In this document: positions 45,694 through 56,706 of the stretch, piece after piece
Position numbering within the stretch: the first letter of the stretch is position 1
Layout: every line of letters starts with the position of its first letter
Assembly: GCF_000012965.1 (NCBI RefSeq)
Contig: NC_007575.1
Span: 1,054,001 to 1,118,000 of the forward strand
Length of the DNA stretch: 64,000 bases
Reading direction: 5' to 3'
Source of the DNA: Sulfurimonas denitrificans DSM 1251
Lineage (GTDB): Bacteria > Campylobacterota > Campylobacteria > Campylobacterales > Sulfurimonadaceae
The notes under the pieces: generated by a model
Seen by the model: only the letters and a program-made list of their open reading frames with translations
Databases searched by the model: none
What the model was told of the DNA's origin: nothing
Translations under genes and position numbers: made by a program

Positions 45694-48069
45694 ATGCAAA
45701 AAATATCTAAAATTGTTATTCTAATTCTTTTTTTAATTGGAGGAACACTTTTTTTATTTAATAACTTTATAAATAATTATAACAATGAGATAGAGAAAAC
45801 ACAATATAAAATTGATGGCATAGAGTTCGCACAAAAAATCCAAAAATTTATACTTAAAATCCAAAAATTAAGAGGATATAGCCAGTTTGATCAATTTTCT
45901 GTGGATGATGCAGGATATAAAAGTATATTAAACAGTGTTGAGTTGATAAAAGCAGATGCAAAAAAAGATATTCAAGATATAAGGGCTTTAAAAGAGTTAT
46001 ATCCATCACTTTATGATGGTGGTTATGATTATGTTATAGATGATGTTAAACTTATAATGGATAGCTCATCTGAAGACAAAATAGTAATGTATCAAAAATA
46101 TACATATGCGATAGAGGAGCTAAAAGAGAAAGCTTACTATCTGGGGTTTAAGTCAAAGTTACTCTTAGAAGCAGATGGTGATAAATACTTTTTTGTAGAG
46201 ATTATGCTTAAGCATCTGCCAAATCTTATAGAAGTGATTGGCAAGATAAGAGCAAAAACAAGTAAAGCTATTTTAGACGAATCTGCAGATAATGAACTTC
46301 TATACACTATTAAGAACAACTGTCTTTTGTGTGAGGAGCATATCAAACTAATATATAAAACAATAAATGAGATTCATGATGATGTTGAAAAAACAAGACT
46401 TCTTTCTCAACTTGAAAATATAAGTAGTGAAACTCAAAAGATGCAGGAGTACGTTAAAAATACAGTTCTTTTACATGATGCAAAGATTGAAGCGTTGGAA
46501 TTTTTCAAAATATCTACAAATGTTATCGATAAAATGTTTATACTATATAGTATAAATGCAGAGTTTTTAAATCAAAAATTAAATAAAAAATTGGATGAGT
46601 TAAAAAAGACAAAATTATATGGAACGATAATAGGAGCTTTTGTTGTTCTTCTTATATTTATAACTATTGCATCTATGGTAAGAAGTTACATGTTGTATGC
46701 AAAAAGTGAAAAAAAGATTAAAAACAACCTAACATCAATAATAAATCTTAAAAATGATTTAGAAAAGTGTAAAACTATTGAAGAAATTGCGTCATCATCT
46801 CTCTATTTTTTCGCAAATAAATTTGGTGTCATTCAGGGCGCAATTTATATATTTGATGAAGAGAATAATAAACTCTATTTAGCATCATCTTATGCTACAA
46901 ATAAAATGAAACCCATAGTAGAGCTTGGAGAAGGAATAATAGGGGAGGTTGGAGTTCAAAAAAAGATTATCCATACAGACTTAAATGATGATAAAAAAAT
47001 AAAGTTTCGCATGGAAGCAATCACTGCAGAGCCTTCAAATATATGCACAATCCCACTTATTAGTTATGATAAAATATTTGGTGTTTTACAATTAGGTTTT
47101 TTAAAAAAACATGAAAATATCCATAACGAAGATTTTGCATATTTTATAGATATGATTATTGGTTTTTTACGTGACGCAAAATATTTAGATACAAATAAAG
47201 AGTATATAGAACTAATTGATAAATATGTAATAACATCAAAAACAAATAAAAAAGGGATTATCACAGAAGTTAGTGATGCTTTTACAAAGATATCTGGATA
47301 TTCAAAAAAAGAGATTATAGGGAAATCTCACTCTATTGTTGCCCATCCAGACACGCCAAAAGAGCTTTATAAAAATATGTGGGAGATAATTCTCTCTGGT
47401 AAAATATATAAAGGCGAGATAAAAAATCTAAACAAGAGCGGTGCGGAGTATTGGATAGAGACTACTATAACCCCAAAAACAGATAAATACAGTAATATTT
47501 TAGGTTTCTCAGCTATCATAAGAGACATTACAGACAAGAAAAGGATTGAAGAGTACTCAATTACTGATGCCTTAACGGGGCTTTATAACAGACGTTTTTT
47601 TGATACAAATTTTAATAAAGAGTACAAAATATCAAAAAGAGATAATAAAAATTTAGTTTTATTGATTATTGATATTGACTATTTTAAACAGTATAACGAC
47701 TATTATGGTCATCAAAAAGGTGATGAGATATTAAAGCTAGTCTCTTTGAGTATGAAATCTTTATTTAAAAGAGCAAATGATTATGTATATAGACTAGGCG
47801 GAGAAGAGTTTGGTATATCTTTTTATACAAACGATAAAGAGAGTGCTCTAAAGAGAGCGGAATCTTTAAGAAAAAATATAGAGCATTTAAAAATAGAGCA
47901 TGCATCTAGTGAAATTTCAGGATACCTATCCATATCTATAGGTATCTCTTTTATACCAAAAGAGTGCGCTATGGAAGTCAATGAAATATACAATATAACG
48001 GACAAAGCACTCTATAGAGCTAAAAATAAGGGTAGAAATAGAGTTGAAGAGGCTTCTATTAGTCTCTAA
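45694..48069 (+). CDS. Membrane sensor diguanylate cyclase (periplasmic sensor, GAF, PAS, GGDEF)
   Basis: A 791-residue signalling protein. Membrane helices near 6-24 and 305-325 enclose a helical periplasmic domain that resembles NIT-type sensors ('KIQKLRGYSQFDQF', 'ALKELYPSLYDGGYD'). A GAF domain (about 350-490), a PAS/PAC (about 515-640) and GGDEF domain ('DALTGLYNRRFFD', 'YRLGGEEFGISFY') follow. I start it at ATG 45694 behind AGG; an earlier TTG at 45649 is possible. The 3' end overlaps the convergent lolA gene by 11 bases. Confidence 0.9.
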   Translation: MQKISKIVILILFLIGGTLFLFNNFINNYNNEIEKTQYKIDGIEFAQKIQKFILKIQKLRGYSQFDQFSVDDAGYKSILNSVELIKADAKKDIQDIRALKELYPSLYDGGYDYVIDDVKLIMDSSSEDKIVMYQKYTYAIEELKEKAYYLGFKSKLLLEADGDKYFFVEIMLKHLPNLIEVIGKIRAKTSKAILDESADNELLYTIKNNCLLCEEHIKLIYKTINEIHDDVEKTRLLSQLENISSETQKMQEYVKNTVLLHDAKIEALEFFKISTNVIDKMFILYSINAEFLNQKLNKKLDELKKTKLYGTIIGAFVVLLIFITIASMVRSYMLYAKSEKKIKNNLTSIINLKNDLEKCKTIEEIASSSLYFFANKFGVIQGAIYIFDEENNKLYLASSYATNKMKPIVELGEGIIGEVGVQKKIIHTDLNDDKKIKFRMEAITAEPSNICTIPLISYDKIFGVLQLGFLKKHENIHNEDFAYFIDMIIGFLRDAKYLDTNKEYIELIDKYVITSKTNKKGIITEVSDAFTKISGYSKKEIIGKSHSIVAHPDTPKELYKNMWEIILSGKIYKGEIKNLNKSGAEYWIETTITPKTDKYSNILGFSAIIRDITDKKRIEEYSITDALTGLYNRRFFDTNFNKEYKISKRDNKNLVLLIIDIDYFKQYNDYYGHQKGDEILKLVSLSMKSLFKRANDYVYRLGGEEFGISFYTNDKESALKRAESLRKNIEHLKIEHASSEISGYLSISIGISFIPKECAMEVNEIYNITDKALYRAKNKGRNRVEEASISL

Positions 48070-48574
48070 TTATATCAAAGTCCAATGGGTAAGTAGGCAT
48101 AAATAGTATCTTGTTTATAGCTTGATTTTGCTTTTGACTTTTAAAGATAATTACAACCCTGTTTTCAAACTCATCTAGATATGAGATAGACTCTATTAAG
48201 TCACCTTTTTTCTTTATGTTAAAGAGAGTGTCTCCATATTTGGCTGTGTAGTTATCTTTTGAGTTCTCTTTTGCGTTTTCTATCATCTTGAAAAAATCAA
48301 AATTTGATTCAATTTTTCTAATAATAACCTGTTCAATCTCTGGTTCAACAATAGTTACATCATAATCGTTAATGTAAACCTCTTTTTTTACAGGTTTAAA
48401 ATAACTCCATCTTGCGTTTTGCGGTTTAGTGGCTATTATGTGCCCATTGTAACTGATTGTCTTATTTTTATCGTCTGTGATATTTTGAGTAAAGTCTGCA
48501 TCAAATGAGACGATAGAGTCCAAAGAGGCGAAGAGCTCAACTGTAATAAAAACTGCTATTAAAAATGGTTTCAT
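48059..48574 (-). CDS. lolA: Outer-membrane lipoprotein carrier LolA
   Basis: Periplasmic chaperone that carries lipoproteins from LolCDE to the outer membrane. The 171 residues have a signal peptide (about 1-17), the family pattern 'FDADFTQNITDDKNKTISYN', 'ATKPQNARWSYFKPVKKEVY' and a C-terminal 'FMPTYPLDFDIIRD'. It diverges from secA, which has a LolC/E-type permease gene after it. Confidence 0.88.
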   Translation of the reverse strand: MKPFLIAVFITVELFASLDSIVSFDADFTQNITDDKNKTISYNGHIIATKPQNARWSYFKPVKKEVYINDYDVTIVEPEIEQVIIRKIESNFDFFKMIENAKENSKDNYTAKYGDTLFNIKKKGDLIESISYLDEFENRVVIIFKSQKQNQAINKILFMPTYPLDFDIIRD

Positions 48575-48750
48575 TATTATCCTTAATTTATAAAAATTAT
48601 ATCTTAGTGACTGTTTACATATTATTTAATATCTCATAAAAAGAGAATGATTTTTTAGTTTATGCAATTTCTAATTATATGTATGATAAAATAAAAATAA
48701 TTTCAGTGGTAGGTGCCTGTTTTACGCACTTATCTATAATAAGGGCGCAA

Positions 48751-51324
48751 ATGCTACAAGCATTAATGGGTAAGATTTTTGGTACTACAAATGATAGAGA
48801 ACTAAAAAGATATAGACAAATAGTAAATAAAATAAATAACTTAGAGAGCAAATATAAAGCTCTCAGCGATGAAGCATTAAAGAGTGCTTTTAATGAGATA
48901 AAAGAGAGTGTTTTATCTGGTGGTAAAAGTTTAGATAGCGTATTAGTCGACTCTTTTGCGATAACTAGAGAAGCTAGCACAAGAGTGCTTAACATGAGAC
49001 ATTTTGATGTTCAGCTTATCGGTGGAATAGTTCTACATGAGGGCAAAATTGCTGAGATGAAAACAGGAGAGGGTAAAACATTAGTTGCTACTCTTCCAAT
49101 AGTTCTTAATGCAATTAGTGGCAAAGGCGTTCACCTTGTTACTGTTAATGACTATCTTGCCTCAAGAGATGGCAATGAGATGCGACCATTATATGAATTT
49201 TTAGGTTTTAGTGTTGGCGTTATCTTAGAAAATATGCATGACCCAGTTGTAAAAAGAGAAGTTTACAACGCAGACATTACATACGGAACAAATAACGAAT
49301 TTGGATTTGATTATCTAAGAGACAATATGAGCTATTCTCGTGAAAATATGGTTCAAAGAGGTCATAATTTTGTTATTGTTGATGAAGTTGATAGTATCTT
49401 GATTGATGAAGCTAGAACTCCACTTATTATCTCAGGACCTACAAACAGAACACTAAGAGACTTTAAAGACGCAAATGACATAGCTCTTAAGCTCCTTAAA
49501 GATGAGCACTTTAGCGTTGATGAGAAAGATAAAACAGTTCTATTGACAGAAGAGGGTATAACAAGGGCAGAGGAGCTTTTCAAAGTTGAAAATCTTTACA
49601 GTCCAGAGAATGCTTCACTATCTCATATATTAGATCAGGCACTAAAGGCGAATTACCTTTTTGAAAAAGATGTTGATTATGTTGTAAATAACGGTGAAGT
49701 TGTAATTGTAGATGAGTTTACGGGGCGCCTAAGCGAAGGTCGTCGCTTCTCAGAGGGACTTCATCAAGCCCTTGAAGCAAAAGAGAGTGTTGAGATAAAA
49801 GAAGAGACTCAAACACTAGCTGATATTACATTTCAAAACTACTTTAGAATGTATAATAAATTAGCGGGTATGACAGGAACAGCACAAACAGAAGCTTCAG
49901 AATTTGCACAAATCTACTCTTTGGATGTTATCTCTATCCCTACAAATATTCCTATTTTAAGAAAAGACTTAAACGACTTAATCTATAAAACAGAAAAAGA
50001 GAAATTTGAAGCGGTTATAGCTACAATAAAAAAACTCTCAGCTACTGGTCAGCCAGTGCTTATTGGTACTGCATCTATTGAAAAATCTGAGATTCTACAT
50101 GAAGTATTGAAAAAAGAGAAAATTGCGCATACTGTTTTAAATGCTAAAAATCATGCACAAGAGGGTGAGATTATTAAAAATGCTGGTGCAAAAGGTGCTG
50201 TAACCATCGCTACAAACATGGCAGGACGTGGTGTTGACATTAAGGTAAATGATGAAGTAAAAGCTCTTGGTGGTCTCTATATTGTAGGAACTGAGCGTCA
50301 TGAAAACAGAAGAATTGATAATCAACTTCGTGGAAGAAGTGGTCGTCAAGGAGACAATGGAACAACACAGTTTTACCTCTCGCTAGAAGATAGTCTTTTG
50401 CGTATTTTTGGAAGCGATAAAATTAAGAGCATCATGGAGAGACTTGGTGTTGAAGATGGAGAGTATATAGAGTCAAAAATGGTTACTCGCGCAGTTGAAA
50501 AAGCTCAGAAAAAAGTTGAAAATATGCACTATGAGGGCAGAAAGCATATTGTTGAATATGATGATGTTGCAAATGAGCAGAGAAAAATTGTCTATAAATT
50601 TAGAAATCAACTCCTTGACCCTGAGTTTAATATATCTATGAAAATTAACGAAATCAGAGCTGAGTATGTGGCTCATCTTTTTGCTAATGTCTCCATTTTT
50701 AATGGCGGGGTAAAAGAGGATTTTAATTTAGAAAAACTCTTTAAACTTATACATGAAGAGATAAATTTAGAACTAAATCCAGCTGATTTTGCATCTTATG
50801 AGTATGAAGAACTCTTAGAAGTTTTAACACAAAAGATTAAAAGTAGCTACGATGAAAAAATGAGTGTGCTTAATGATTCAATTTGTAGTGAGATAGAAAG
50901 AGAGCTATACTTAAAAGAGTTAGATAGTGCTTGGAGAGAGCATCTCTATGCGATGGATAATATGAAAACAGGTATTAGGCTAAGAGCATATAACCAAAAA
51001 GACCCTCTTGTAGAGTATAAAAAAGAGAGTTTTAACCTCTTTACAGAGCTTGTTGAGGATATTAAATTTAACACTATAAAGACTCTTCAAATTATTCAAT
51101 TTAGAGTTGAAGACCCAGAGGAAGAGGCTAGAAGAGTTGCTGAAAAGTTAGATATACAAAGAAAGATGAATGAAGCTTCAATTCAATTTAACCATTATCA
51201 AAGTGAGATGGAAAATGAGAGCAAAAAGATATCCAGAAATGATCTTTGCCCTTGTGGAAGTGGAAAAAAATACAAACTTTGCTGCGGTAAAAGTGGTCCA
51301 AAAAAAGGTGTATTTGCTTCTTGA
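48751..51324 (+). CDS. secA: Preprotein translocase ATPase SecA
   Basis: Drives Sec-dependent export. From ATG 48751 (behind AAGGG) the protein has 857 residues and begins '[20 protein letters not shown]', aligned with other SecA starts; an in-frame ATG 72 bases upstream is not needed. Motifs: Walker A '[14 protein letters not shown]', '[20 protein letters not shown]', '[11 protein letters not shown]', and a C-terminal zinc motif '[15 protein letters not shown]'. The stop overlaps the next start by 4 bases. Confidence 0.97.
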   Translation: MLQALMGKIFGTTNDRELKRYRQIVNKINNLESKYKALSDEALKSAFNEIKESVLSGGKSLDSVLVDSFAITREASTRVLNMRHFDVQLIGGIVLHEGKIAEMKTGEGKTLVATLPIVLNAISGKGVHLVTVNDYLASRDGNEMRPLYEFLGFSVGVILENMHDPVVKREVYNADITYGTNNEFGFDYLRDNMSYSRENMVQRGHNFVIVDEVDSILIDEARTPLIISGPTNRTLRDFKDANDIALKLLKDEHFSVDEKDKTVLLTEEGITRAEELFKVENLYSPENASLSHILDQALKANYLFEKDVDYVVNNGEVVIVDEFTGRLSEGRRFSEGLHQALEAKESVEIKEETQTLADITFQNYFRMYNKLAGMTGTAQTEASEFAQIYSLDVISIPTNIPILRKDLNDLIYKTEKEKFEAVIATIKKLSATGQPVLIGTASIEKSEILHEVLKKEKIAHTVLNAKNHAQEGEIIKNAGAKGAVTIATNMAGRGVDIKVNDEVKALGGLYIVGTERHENRRIDNQLRGRSGRQGDNGTTQFYLSLEDSLLRIFGSDKIKSIMERLGVEDGEYIESKMVTRAVEKAQKKVENMHYEGRKHIVEYDDVANEQRKIVYKFRNQLLDPEFNISMKINEIRAEYVAHLFANVSIFNGGVKEDFNLEKLFKLIHEEINLELNPADFASYEYEELLEVLTQKIKSSYDEKMSVLNDSICSEIERELYLKELDSAWREHLYAMDNMKTGIRLRAYNQKDPLVEYKKESFNLFTELVEDIKFNTIKTLQIIQFRVEDPEEEARRVAEKLDIQRKMNEASIQFNHYQSEMENESKKISRNDLCPCGSGKKYKLCCGKSGPKKGVFAS

Positions 51325-52523
51325 AAACATCAATAGTTCCGTACTTAGTAAAGCGTTTTTTACGCTTTGATAATGAGCAGCCGTTTATATTTCTCTCAGC
51401 ACTCTTGGCATTTTTAGGGATATCTCTAGGCGTTATGGTTCTTTTGATTGCGATGGCTCTTATGAATGGATTTGATAACGAATTTAAAAAAAAGTTAACT
51501 ATCATGAACTATCCTCTAACAATAACTCCTAAATTTTATGGTGCTGTTAATGAAGAGTTACTTTTAAATCTTGAGATGAAATTTCCAAACTTGAGTTTTA
51601 GTCCATATGTCCAATCAGCGATTATGGCTCGAAGCGGCTCTAAACTTGAAGGTGGTTATCTATTTGGCGTTAATTTTGAGAGTGAAGTTAAAGTAAATAG
51701 CGTTTTAAAAGAGGCGATAAAAGATCAAAGCTTTGAGAAGTTTGACGTCTTAATTGGCAAAACGCTAAGAGATGAGTTTGCACTCTTGGTTGATGATAAA
51801 CTGATGTATATTTTTACACATGTAGAGCCAGGTGGTATGAATGTTACCCCAAAGATTAAAAGATTTAGTGTAAAAGGTGTTTTTGATTCTGGGCTTTCAG
51901 CTTATGATAAAGCATACAATTACACAACAATCTCTTCTCTTCAAGTGATGCTAAACTTACCAAGCAATCAATATAGTGGCATACATATATTTTCGCAAAC
52001 ACCGCAAGAGGATATTATAAAACTCAAAGAGCATCTTCCACAAAGTGTAAGCATAAAAGGGTGGTGGGAAGACAATGTAAACTTTTTTGCAGCGCTAGAA
52101 CTAGAGAAGGCTTCACTCTTTATAGTTCTAATGCTTATTATACTTATAGCAGCAATAAATATTATCTCATCACTGCTTATGACTGTTATGAACAGAAGAA
52201 GCGAGATTGCACTACTTCTCTCTTTGGGCGCTACTCCCGCTGAGATTAAAAAGGTTTTTTTATATCTTGGAGTTGTGATAGGAACAAGCGGAATTTTAGC
52301 TGGGATAGCCCTTGGTATGAGCGGTTTATGGATTCTTAGCACTTTTGATATAGTGCATCTTCCAAAAGATGTTTATCCTACATCAACATTGCCACTAGAT
52401 TTAAGTGTAAAAGATTTTTTATCTATTGTCTTTGGAGCATTTGTAATTGTAATTATCTCATCATTTTATCCTGCAAAAAAAGCAAGTGAAGTAGATATTT
52501 TAACTGTTCTTAGAAATGAGTAA
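51321..52523 (+). CDS. Lipoprotein-releasing ABC transporter permease (LolC/LolE)
   Basis: Inner-membrane subunit that extracts lipoproteins for LolA. The 400 residues show a first helix near 25-48 ('[20 protein letters not shown]'), a large periplasmic MacB-PCD domain, then three helices in the last third with 'LIIMLMI'-like hydrophobic stretches and '[20 protein letters not shown]', and end 'ILTVLRNE'. One subunit may serve as both C and E. The start is TTG at 51321, coupled to secA. LolD is not in the window. Confidence 0.9.
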   Translation: MKTSIVPYLVKRFLRFDNEQPFIFLSALLAFLGISLGVMVLLIAMALMNGFDNEFKKKLTIMNYPLTITPKFYGAVNEELLLNLEMKFPNLSFSPYVQSAIMARSGSKLEGGYLFGVNFESEVKVNSVLKEAIKDQSFEKFDVLIGKTLRDEFALLVDDKLMYIFTHVEPGGMNVTPKIKRFSVKGVFDSGLSAYDKAYNYTTISSLQVMLNLPSNQYSGIHIFSQTPQEDIIKLKEHLPQSVSIKGWWEDNVNFFAALELEKASLFIVLMLIILIAAINIISSLLMTVMNRRSEIALLLSLGATPAEIKKVFLYLGVVIGTSGILAGIALGMSGLWILSTFDIVHLPKDVYPTSTLPLDLSVKDFLSIVFGAFVIVIISSFYPAKKASEVDILTVLRNE

Positions 52524-52525
52524 CT

Positions 52526-55500
52526 TTACTCTTTATCTTTGTTGTCTTTAAATAAGTCAAGAGGAATCATCAGCGTTCTCTTGATGATATTATAAGGTGC
52601 AATTGCTATATCTTTTGCCAGTTGAGTGTTTACATCTGGGTCATCAAGCGCACCAGTTACCGTTAGTGTTGTAGAGATGCTCTCTTCTCCAAGTAAAATA
52701 TGCCCAAGTAGAGGAATCTTTGAGAAAGAGCTTCCAAGTTGTGTTTTTAAATTAAGGTCTAAATTAATACTATTTTCTTTTATGCTTGCCTCTCCAAGCC
52801 CAACAATTTCTATCTCTTGTGATTTCAAATATATATCGCTGATGTTATACACATCATCTTTAAGTTTAAAGTTCATATATGCATTTTTAGTTGTTATGCC
52901 TTGTTTGCTATATCCAGGAAGTGAGAATGTCACAAGAGATGGAACAGTATTTACAAATGCAAGAATATTATTTAAAATTTTATAATCTTGAATAGTAGTA
53001 TCTACAATGTTTACAGTACCGCTATACTCATCTAATTGACCACTAATATAAAACTCCATTTTGCCACCTTTAAACTTTGAGAGAGAAAATATTTTTTCCA
53101 TAAATTCATCATTGAATTTTTCTCCATGTAGATGAAAATCATTGTTTTTGCTTAGAAATGTTGCTTTGCCAGCTTTATATTTTAGCTCTGCAGAGAAGAT
53201 ATCATCTACATATTTAAAGTTGATGCTTTGCGATATTGCTTGTCTATTTTGGCTTAGATAAATATAACTATTTGTTGCATTTACATAAATTGGCAAAGTC
53301 GCTTTTTTGCTCTCTTGCGTGCTGTTTTCATCACTAAAGATATTAATAATTTCATGAATATCAACTCCTATATTATCTGCTTTTATATCTATAGAATCTT
53401 TGATTTTTATATCTATTACACTATTTATACTCAAAGCCACTTCGCTATTTTTTGTGTTATAAGTTCCATCAACTATATATTTTTCAACAGGAATATTTTC
53501 ATCTACAAGAAATTTATGCTCATAATTTAAATCAAGATTAAATAGTATATTTTCATTATTTTTTCTTTTTTCTACTCTTATGCTTCCATCAAGGAGTGCA
53601 TATTTTTCTAAAATTTTTGAGCTTTTAACAATCTCTTCTAAAGAGTTTAAGTCCAATAACCAACCATTGTCACTAAAAATATAATCCAATTTATACTCTT
53701 TAGAACTTAGATAAATTTTACTATTTCTGTTTTGTAAAATAAGCTGAGTAGTTTTTTCATTTTTAAAAATTTCTCCAAAAGTAGAGTTTTTGAGTGTTGT
53801 ATCACTCATATCTACGACACCAATCTCATTTTTAAGATCATACTCAACGCTAATATTTGATTTTAAAACATCTTTATAATCAAGCGCTATATTTTTAAAT
53901 CTTACAAACTCACTTGAGATGTCAACAGAGATGTTATTGAGATTTATTATCTGCTTATCAAGAGTGAAATTTAGAGCTGTTTTTGAAGATATTGAAGTTG
54001 TATCTTTATCATGTATGATTTTTAATTTTGGCATTTGGTTGTCTAAATTTAAGCCAAAGAAATTAAGTTTTTTAACCATTACATCCAAATTTAGCTGTTT
54101 TGGCTTAAAAAAAACATCCCCAGACAGAACAACAGAAGCAAATTCTGAGAGTTCAATTTTAGTAGGTGGAACTTTGGCTTTGAGATTTTTTATATCAAAT
54201 GCTATATTTGTAGCATCTATTTTTATACTCTCTTTATTGTACTTCCAGCTCGATTTATCAATCTCTAGATAATCTTGTTGCGGAGATATAAAGTATGTAG
54301 CTAAGAGTGGATTTTGTGTGGTTTGCAAAGAGAGATTATTATCTTTAAATTCAAGCGAATCAAACCTAAAAGTCAATTTTCCACTTGAATCTTTACCACT
54401 AAAATCTAAATCTACATGTGCGTAAGCTATATCTTCATATTTTGCGCTCATATCTTTAACTTCAACGTGAGTATTATTTATTGATATATTTGCGTCATAT
54501 ATGTCAATATCGAGGTCAAGGTAGTTTATCTGTGCCTCTTTTGCGTAGAAACTTCCAATGGCTTCTACATCAGTAGAGATAAGATTAATATCTAATGTAA
54601 GATTTGTATCAATTGCCCCTCTGTTTTGAATAAATGGAAGATTTATCTCATATCTTTGAAGTAGTTGCAACAAATCTTTATTGGCGCTTCCACTAAAAAG
54701 AAGGTAGAGAGATAGAATCTCTTCTTGTTTTGTAAAGTCAATTTTTAACCAGCTTTTATCAAGGAAAAAATCGTAAGAGTAGGCATTTTGTGGTCTTATG
54801 AAAAGCACCCCGTCTTTAAACTCTAAGTTGGTAGATTTTGTTCTAATAGGAGCGACTTTTGTATCATAAGTATAAATCAAATCATTTGCAACCGCTTTAG
54901 CATAAATGTTTAGATAAGCATCTTTTAGATTTTTATACTCAAGCCATCCATAAAATGAGCTAATCTCAAGACTTGTAAGCTTTATTGCATCATCAACCCA
55001 ATATTTTACTCTCTCATCAATATCAAAGAGTTCAGTAATATGTTTTAAATTTTTTATGGATTTGTCCGACTCTATAGCGTAGCGTAGCTTGTCTTTGTTG
55101 CTATTTGCATATAGTTTGAGTGTCGTACTGTCTTTTACATGTAGTTTAAGCGAAGTGGTAAGTTCTAATTCATCTCTTGAATCAAAAACAATATCACCAT
55201 CTACATTTACATGTTTGTCTAAAATATGAAATTTTTCAATACTAAGATGGAAAAGAGAATCTCTTGAGATAAGTTTAGCGTCCAACTCCATATATGGAGA
55301 GGATATTTTTAAAAAACCATCTTTTGAGATGTTGTAGTTAATTGCTATATCTGTTTGCCCAAAAGATATTTTGTCAATCGTAACCTCTTCAAATAGGTTT
55401 AGATATGAAATATTTATCTTAAGTAATGATAAAAGCTCTTTTATATCATCAATTGAAACATCTTGATTTTTCTGCTCTTTTACAACTACCTCTTTAGCAT

Positions 55501-55693
55501 ATAGAGTTATCTTTTTATCCCATTTTATGTATAATTTCTCAACATTGATGTTTTCAAATGATATATTTTGTAAAAAAATTCCATTTTGTAAAAATATAAA
55601 AAGAGTAAAGAGAAGTAAAAAAATGAATGATAAGATACTAACAATTGTAAAATGGATTTTTGATATTGTGTTGATAATTGTAGTATCGTTCAT
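52526..55693 (-). CDS. Large AsmA-like (DUF3971/YhdP-type) membrane protein
   Basis: A 1,055-residue protein with one N-terminal membrane helix (about 15-37) and a long periplasmic repeated beta-strand body, ending with an AsmA-type region ('LSKFKGGKMEFYISGQLDEY', 'TKNAYMNFKLKDDVYNISDI', 'EIVGLGEASIKENSINLDLN', 'IPLLGHILLGEES'). Such proteins form bridge-like lipid conduits from inner to outer membrane. The ATG at 55693 follows AGG; it lies 71 bases inside the divergent mltG gene. It is convergent to the LolC/E permease, with 2 bases between them. Confidence 0.85.
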   Translation of the reverse strand: MNDTTIINTISKIHFTIVSILSFIFLLLFTLFIFLQNGIFLQNISFENINVEKLYIKWDKKITLYAKEVVVKEQKNQDVSIDDIKELLSLLKINISYLNLFEEVTIDKISFGQTDIAINYNISKDGFLKISSPYMELDAKLISRDSLFHLSIEKFHILDKHVNVDGDIVFDSRDELELTTSLKLHVKDSTTLKLYANSNKDKLRYAIESDKSIKNLKHITELFDIDERVKYWVDDAIKLTSLEISSFYGWLEYKNLKDAYLNIYAKAVANDLIYTYDTKVAPIRTKSTNLEFKDGVLFIRPQNAYSYDFFLDKSWLKIDFTKQEEILSLYLLFSGSANKDLLQLLQRYEINLPFIQNRGAIDTNLTLDINLISTDVEAIGSFYAKEAQINYLDLDIDIYDANISINNTHVEVKDMSAKYEDIAYAHVDLDFSGKDSSGKLTFRFDSLEFKDNNLSLQTTQNPLLATYFISPQQDYLEIDKSSWKYNKESIKIDATNIAFDIKNLKAKVPPTKIELSEFASVVLSGDVFFKPKQLNLDVMVKKLNFFGLNLDNQMPKLKIIHDKDTTSISSKTALNFTLDKQIINLNNISVDISSEFVRFKNIALDYKDVLKSNISVEYDLKNEIGVVDMSDTTLKNSTFGEIFKNEKTTQLILQNRNSKIYLSSKEYKLDYIFSDNGWLLDLNSLEEIVKSSKILEKYALLDGSIRVEKRKNNENILFNLDLNYEHKFLVDENIPVEKYIVDGTYNTKNSEVALSINSVIDIKIKDSIDIKADNIGVDIHEIINIFSDENSTQESKKATLPIYVNATNSYIYLSQNRQAISQSINFKYVDDIFSAELKYKAGKATFLSKNNDFHLHGEKFNDEFMEKIFSLSKFKGGKMEFYISGQLDEYSGTVNIVDTTIQDYKILNNILAFVNTVPSLVTFSLPGYSKQGITTKNAYMNFKLKDDVYNISDIYLKSQEIEIVGLGEASIKENSINLDLNLKTQLGSSFSKIPLLGHILLGEESISTTLTVTGALDDPDVNTQLAKDIAIAPYNIIKRTLMIPLDLFKDNKDKE

Positions 55694-56567
55694 GTATTAC
55701 CTAAATGAGCCTGTAAATTCCCCTAGAGTAATATACATTCCTGAAGGTTCTATTGGCAGAATTATAACACAAATGGATAGTAAAAATTACAATGTTAGCA
55801 AACTTGATGCGCTTTTACTCAGAATTTTTGGCTCTCCACAAAGCGGTTGGATTAATATGAAAACGACGCTCAACAGCAGATGGGATTTTTTATATAAACT
55901 AACAACAGCAAAAGCGGCACTTCAAAATGTAACTCTCATACCGGGGGAGACAACCTATGTTTTTTTAAATCAGTTGGCGGAGCAGTTAAGGCTCAATAGA
56001 GATATTTTAGAAAAAGAGTATGCACTTCAAACATCTTGGGTTGAGGGCGCTTTTGTTCCAAATACATATAGATTGCCAATTGGGATAACAGAAAAAGTAG
56101 TTATTAGAGTTTTGTTAAATGAGTCTGATGCACAAATGAGAAGCTTGTCACAAAAAGTGTTTGGGCTATATAATGAAAAAAAATGGTTTCAATTTGTAAC
56201 AATTGCATCAATAATAGAGAAAGAATCTGCCAATGCAGAAGAGATGCCACTTGTAAGTTCTGTGATATATAACAGAATAAAAAAAGGGATGAAACTACAG
56301 ATGGATGGAACTCTTAATTATGGACAATATTCACATGTAAAAGTGACACCAGCAAGAATAAAAGAAGATACATCAACATACAATACCTACCTTAACAGCG
56401 GTCTTCCAGAGAGTCCTGTGTGCAATGTTAGCATTAATGCTATCAGAGCTGCAATATTTCCCGCAAAAAGCGACTATCTCTACTTTATGCGCTCAAAAAA
56501 AGGAACACATGATTTTTCATGTAACTATTCTACACATTTAGACAATATAAGTCGTGCTACAAAATGA
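55623..56567 (+). CDS. mltG: Endolytic murein transglycosylase MltG
   Basis: Cuts nascent glycan strands at the inner membrane. From ATG 55623 the protein has 314 residues, a membrane helix at about 7-26, and the YceG domain with 'FVTIASIIEKESANAEEMPL' (catalytic Glu), 'VIYNRIKKGMKLQMDGTLNY' and 'TYLNSGLPESPVCN'. An earlier in-frame ATG at 55527 gives a Cys/Lys-rich extension before the helix and is unlikely. The 5' end overlaps the AsmA-like gene on the other strand. Confidence 0.92.
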   Translation: MNDKILTIVKWIFDIVLIIVVSFMYYLNEPVNSPRVIYIPEGSIGRIITQMDSKNYNVSKLDALLLRIFGSPQSGWINMKTTLNSRWDFLYKLTTAKAALQNVTLIPGETTYVFLNQLAEQLRLNRDILEKEYALQTSWVEGAFVPNTYRLPIGITEKVVIRVLLNESDAQMRSLSQKVFGLYNEKKWFQFVTIASIIEKESANAEEMPLVSSVIYNRIKKGMKLQMDGTLNYGQYSHVKVTPARIKEDTSTYNTYLNSGLPESPVCNVSINAIRAAIFPAKSDYLYFMRSKKGTHDFSCNYSTHLDNISRATK

Positions 56568-56706
56568 AACACTATTTTGAAAACAGTGAATACTTAGGCA
56601 ATGTTTCGTCATATTATTTATCTTAGTGGTAAGATATCCCTTGTAAGTTTTTGTAGCAAGTGTTACCTTATTGCAAAAATATAAAATATCACTAAGGACA
56701 ATAAAG

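Noticed and set aside
48679-48750. N-terminal extension of SecA
   Set aside because: The family start aligns with ATG 48751, which has AAGGG upstream; the extension is not SecA-like.
52626-54272. Several long open frames antisense to the AsmA-like gene
   Set aside because: They are Phe/Ile/Ser-rich shadows without ribosome binding sites or recognisable domains, while the opposite strand has a clear 1,055-codon gene.
55527-55622. N-terminal extension of MltG
   Set aside because: It precedes the membrane anchor with Cys/Lys-rich sequence and is antisense coding of the AsmA-like gene.
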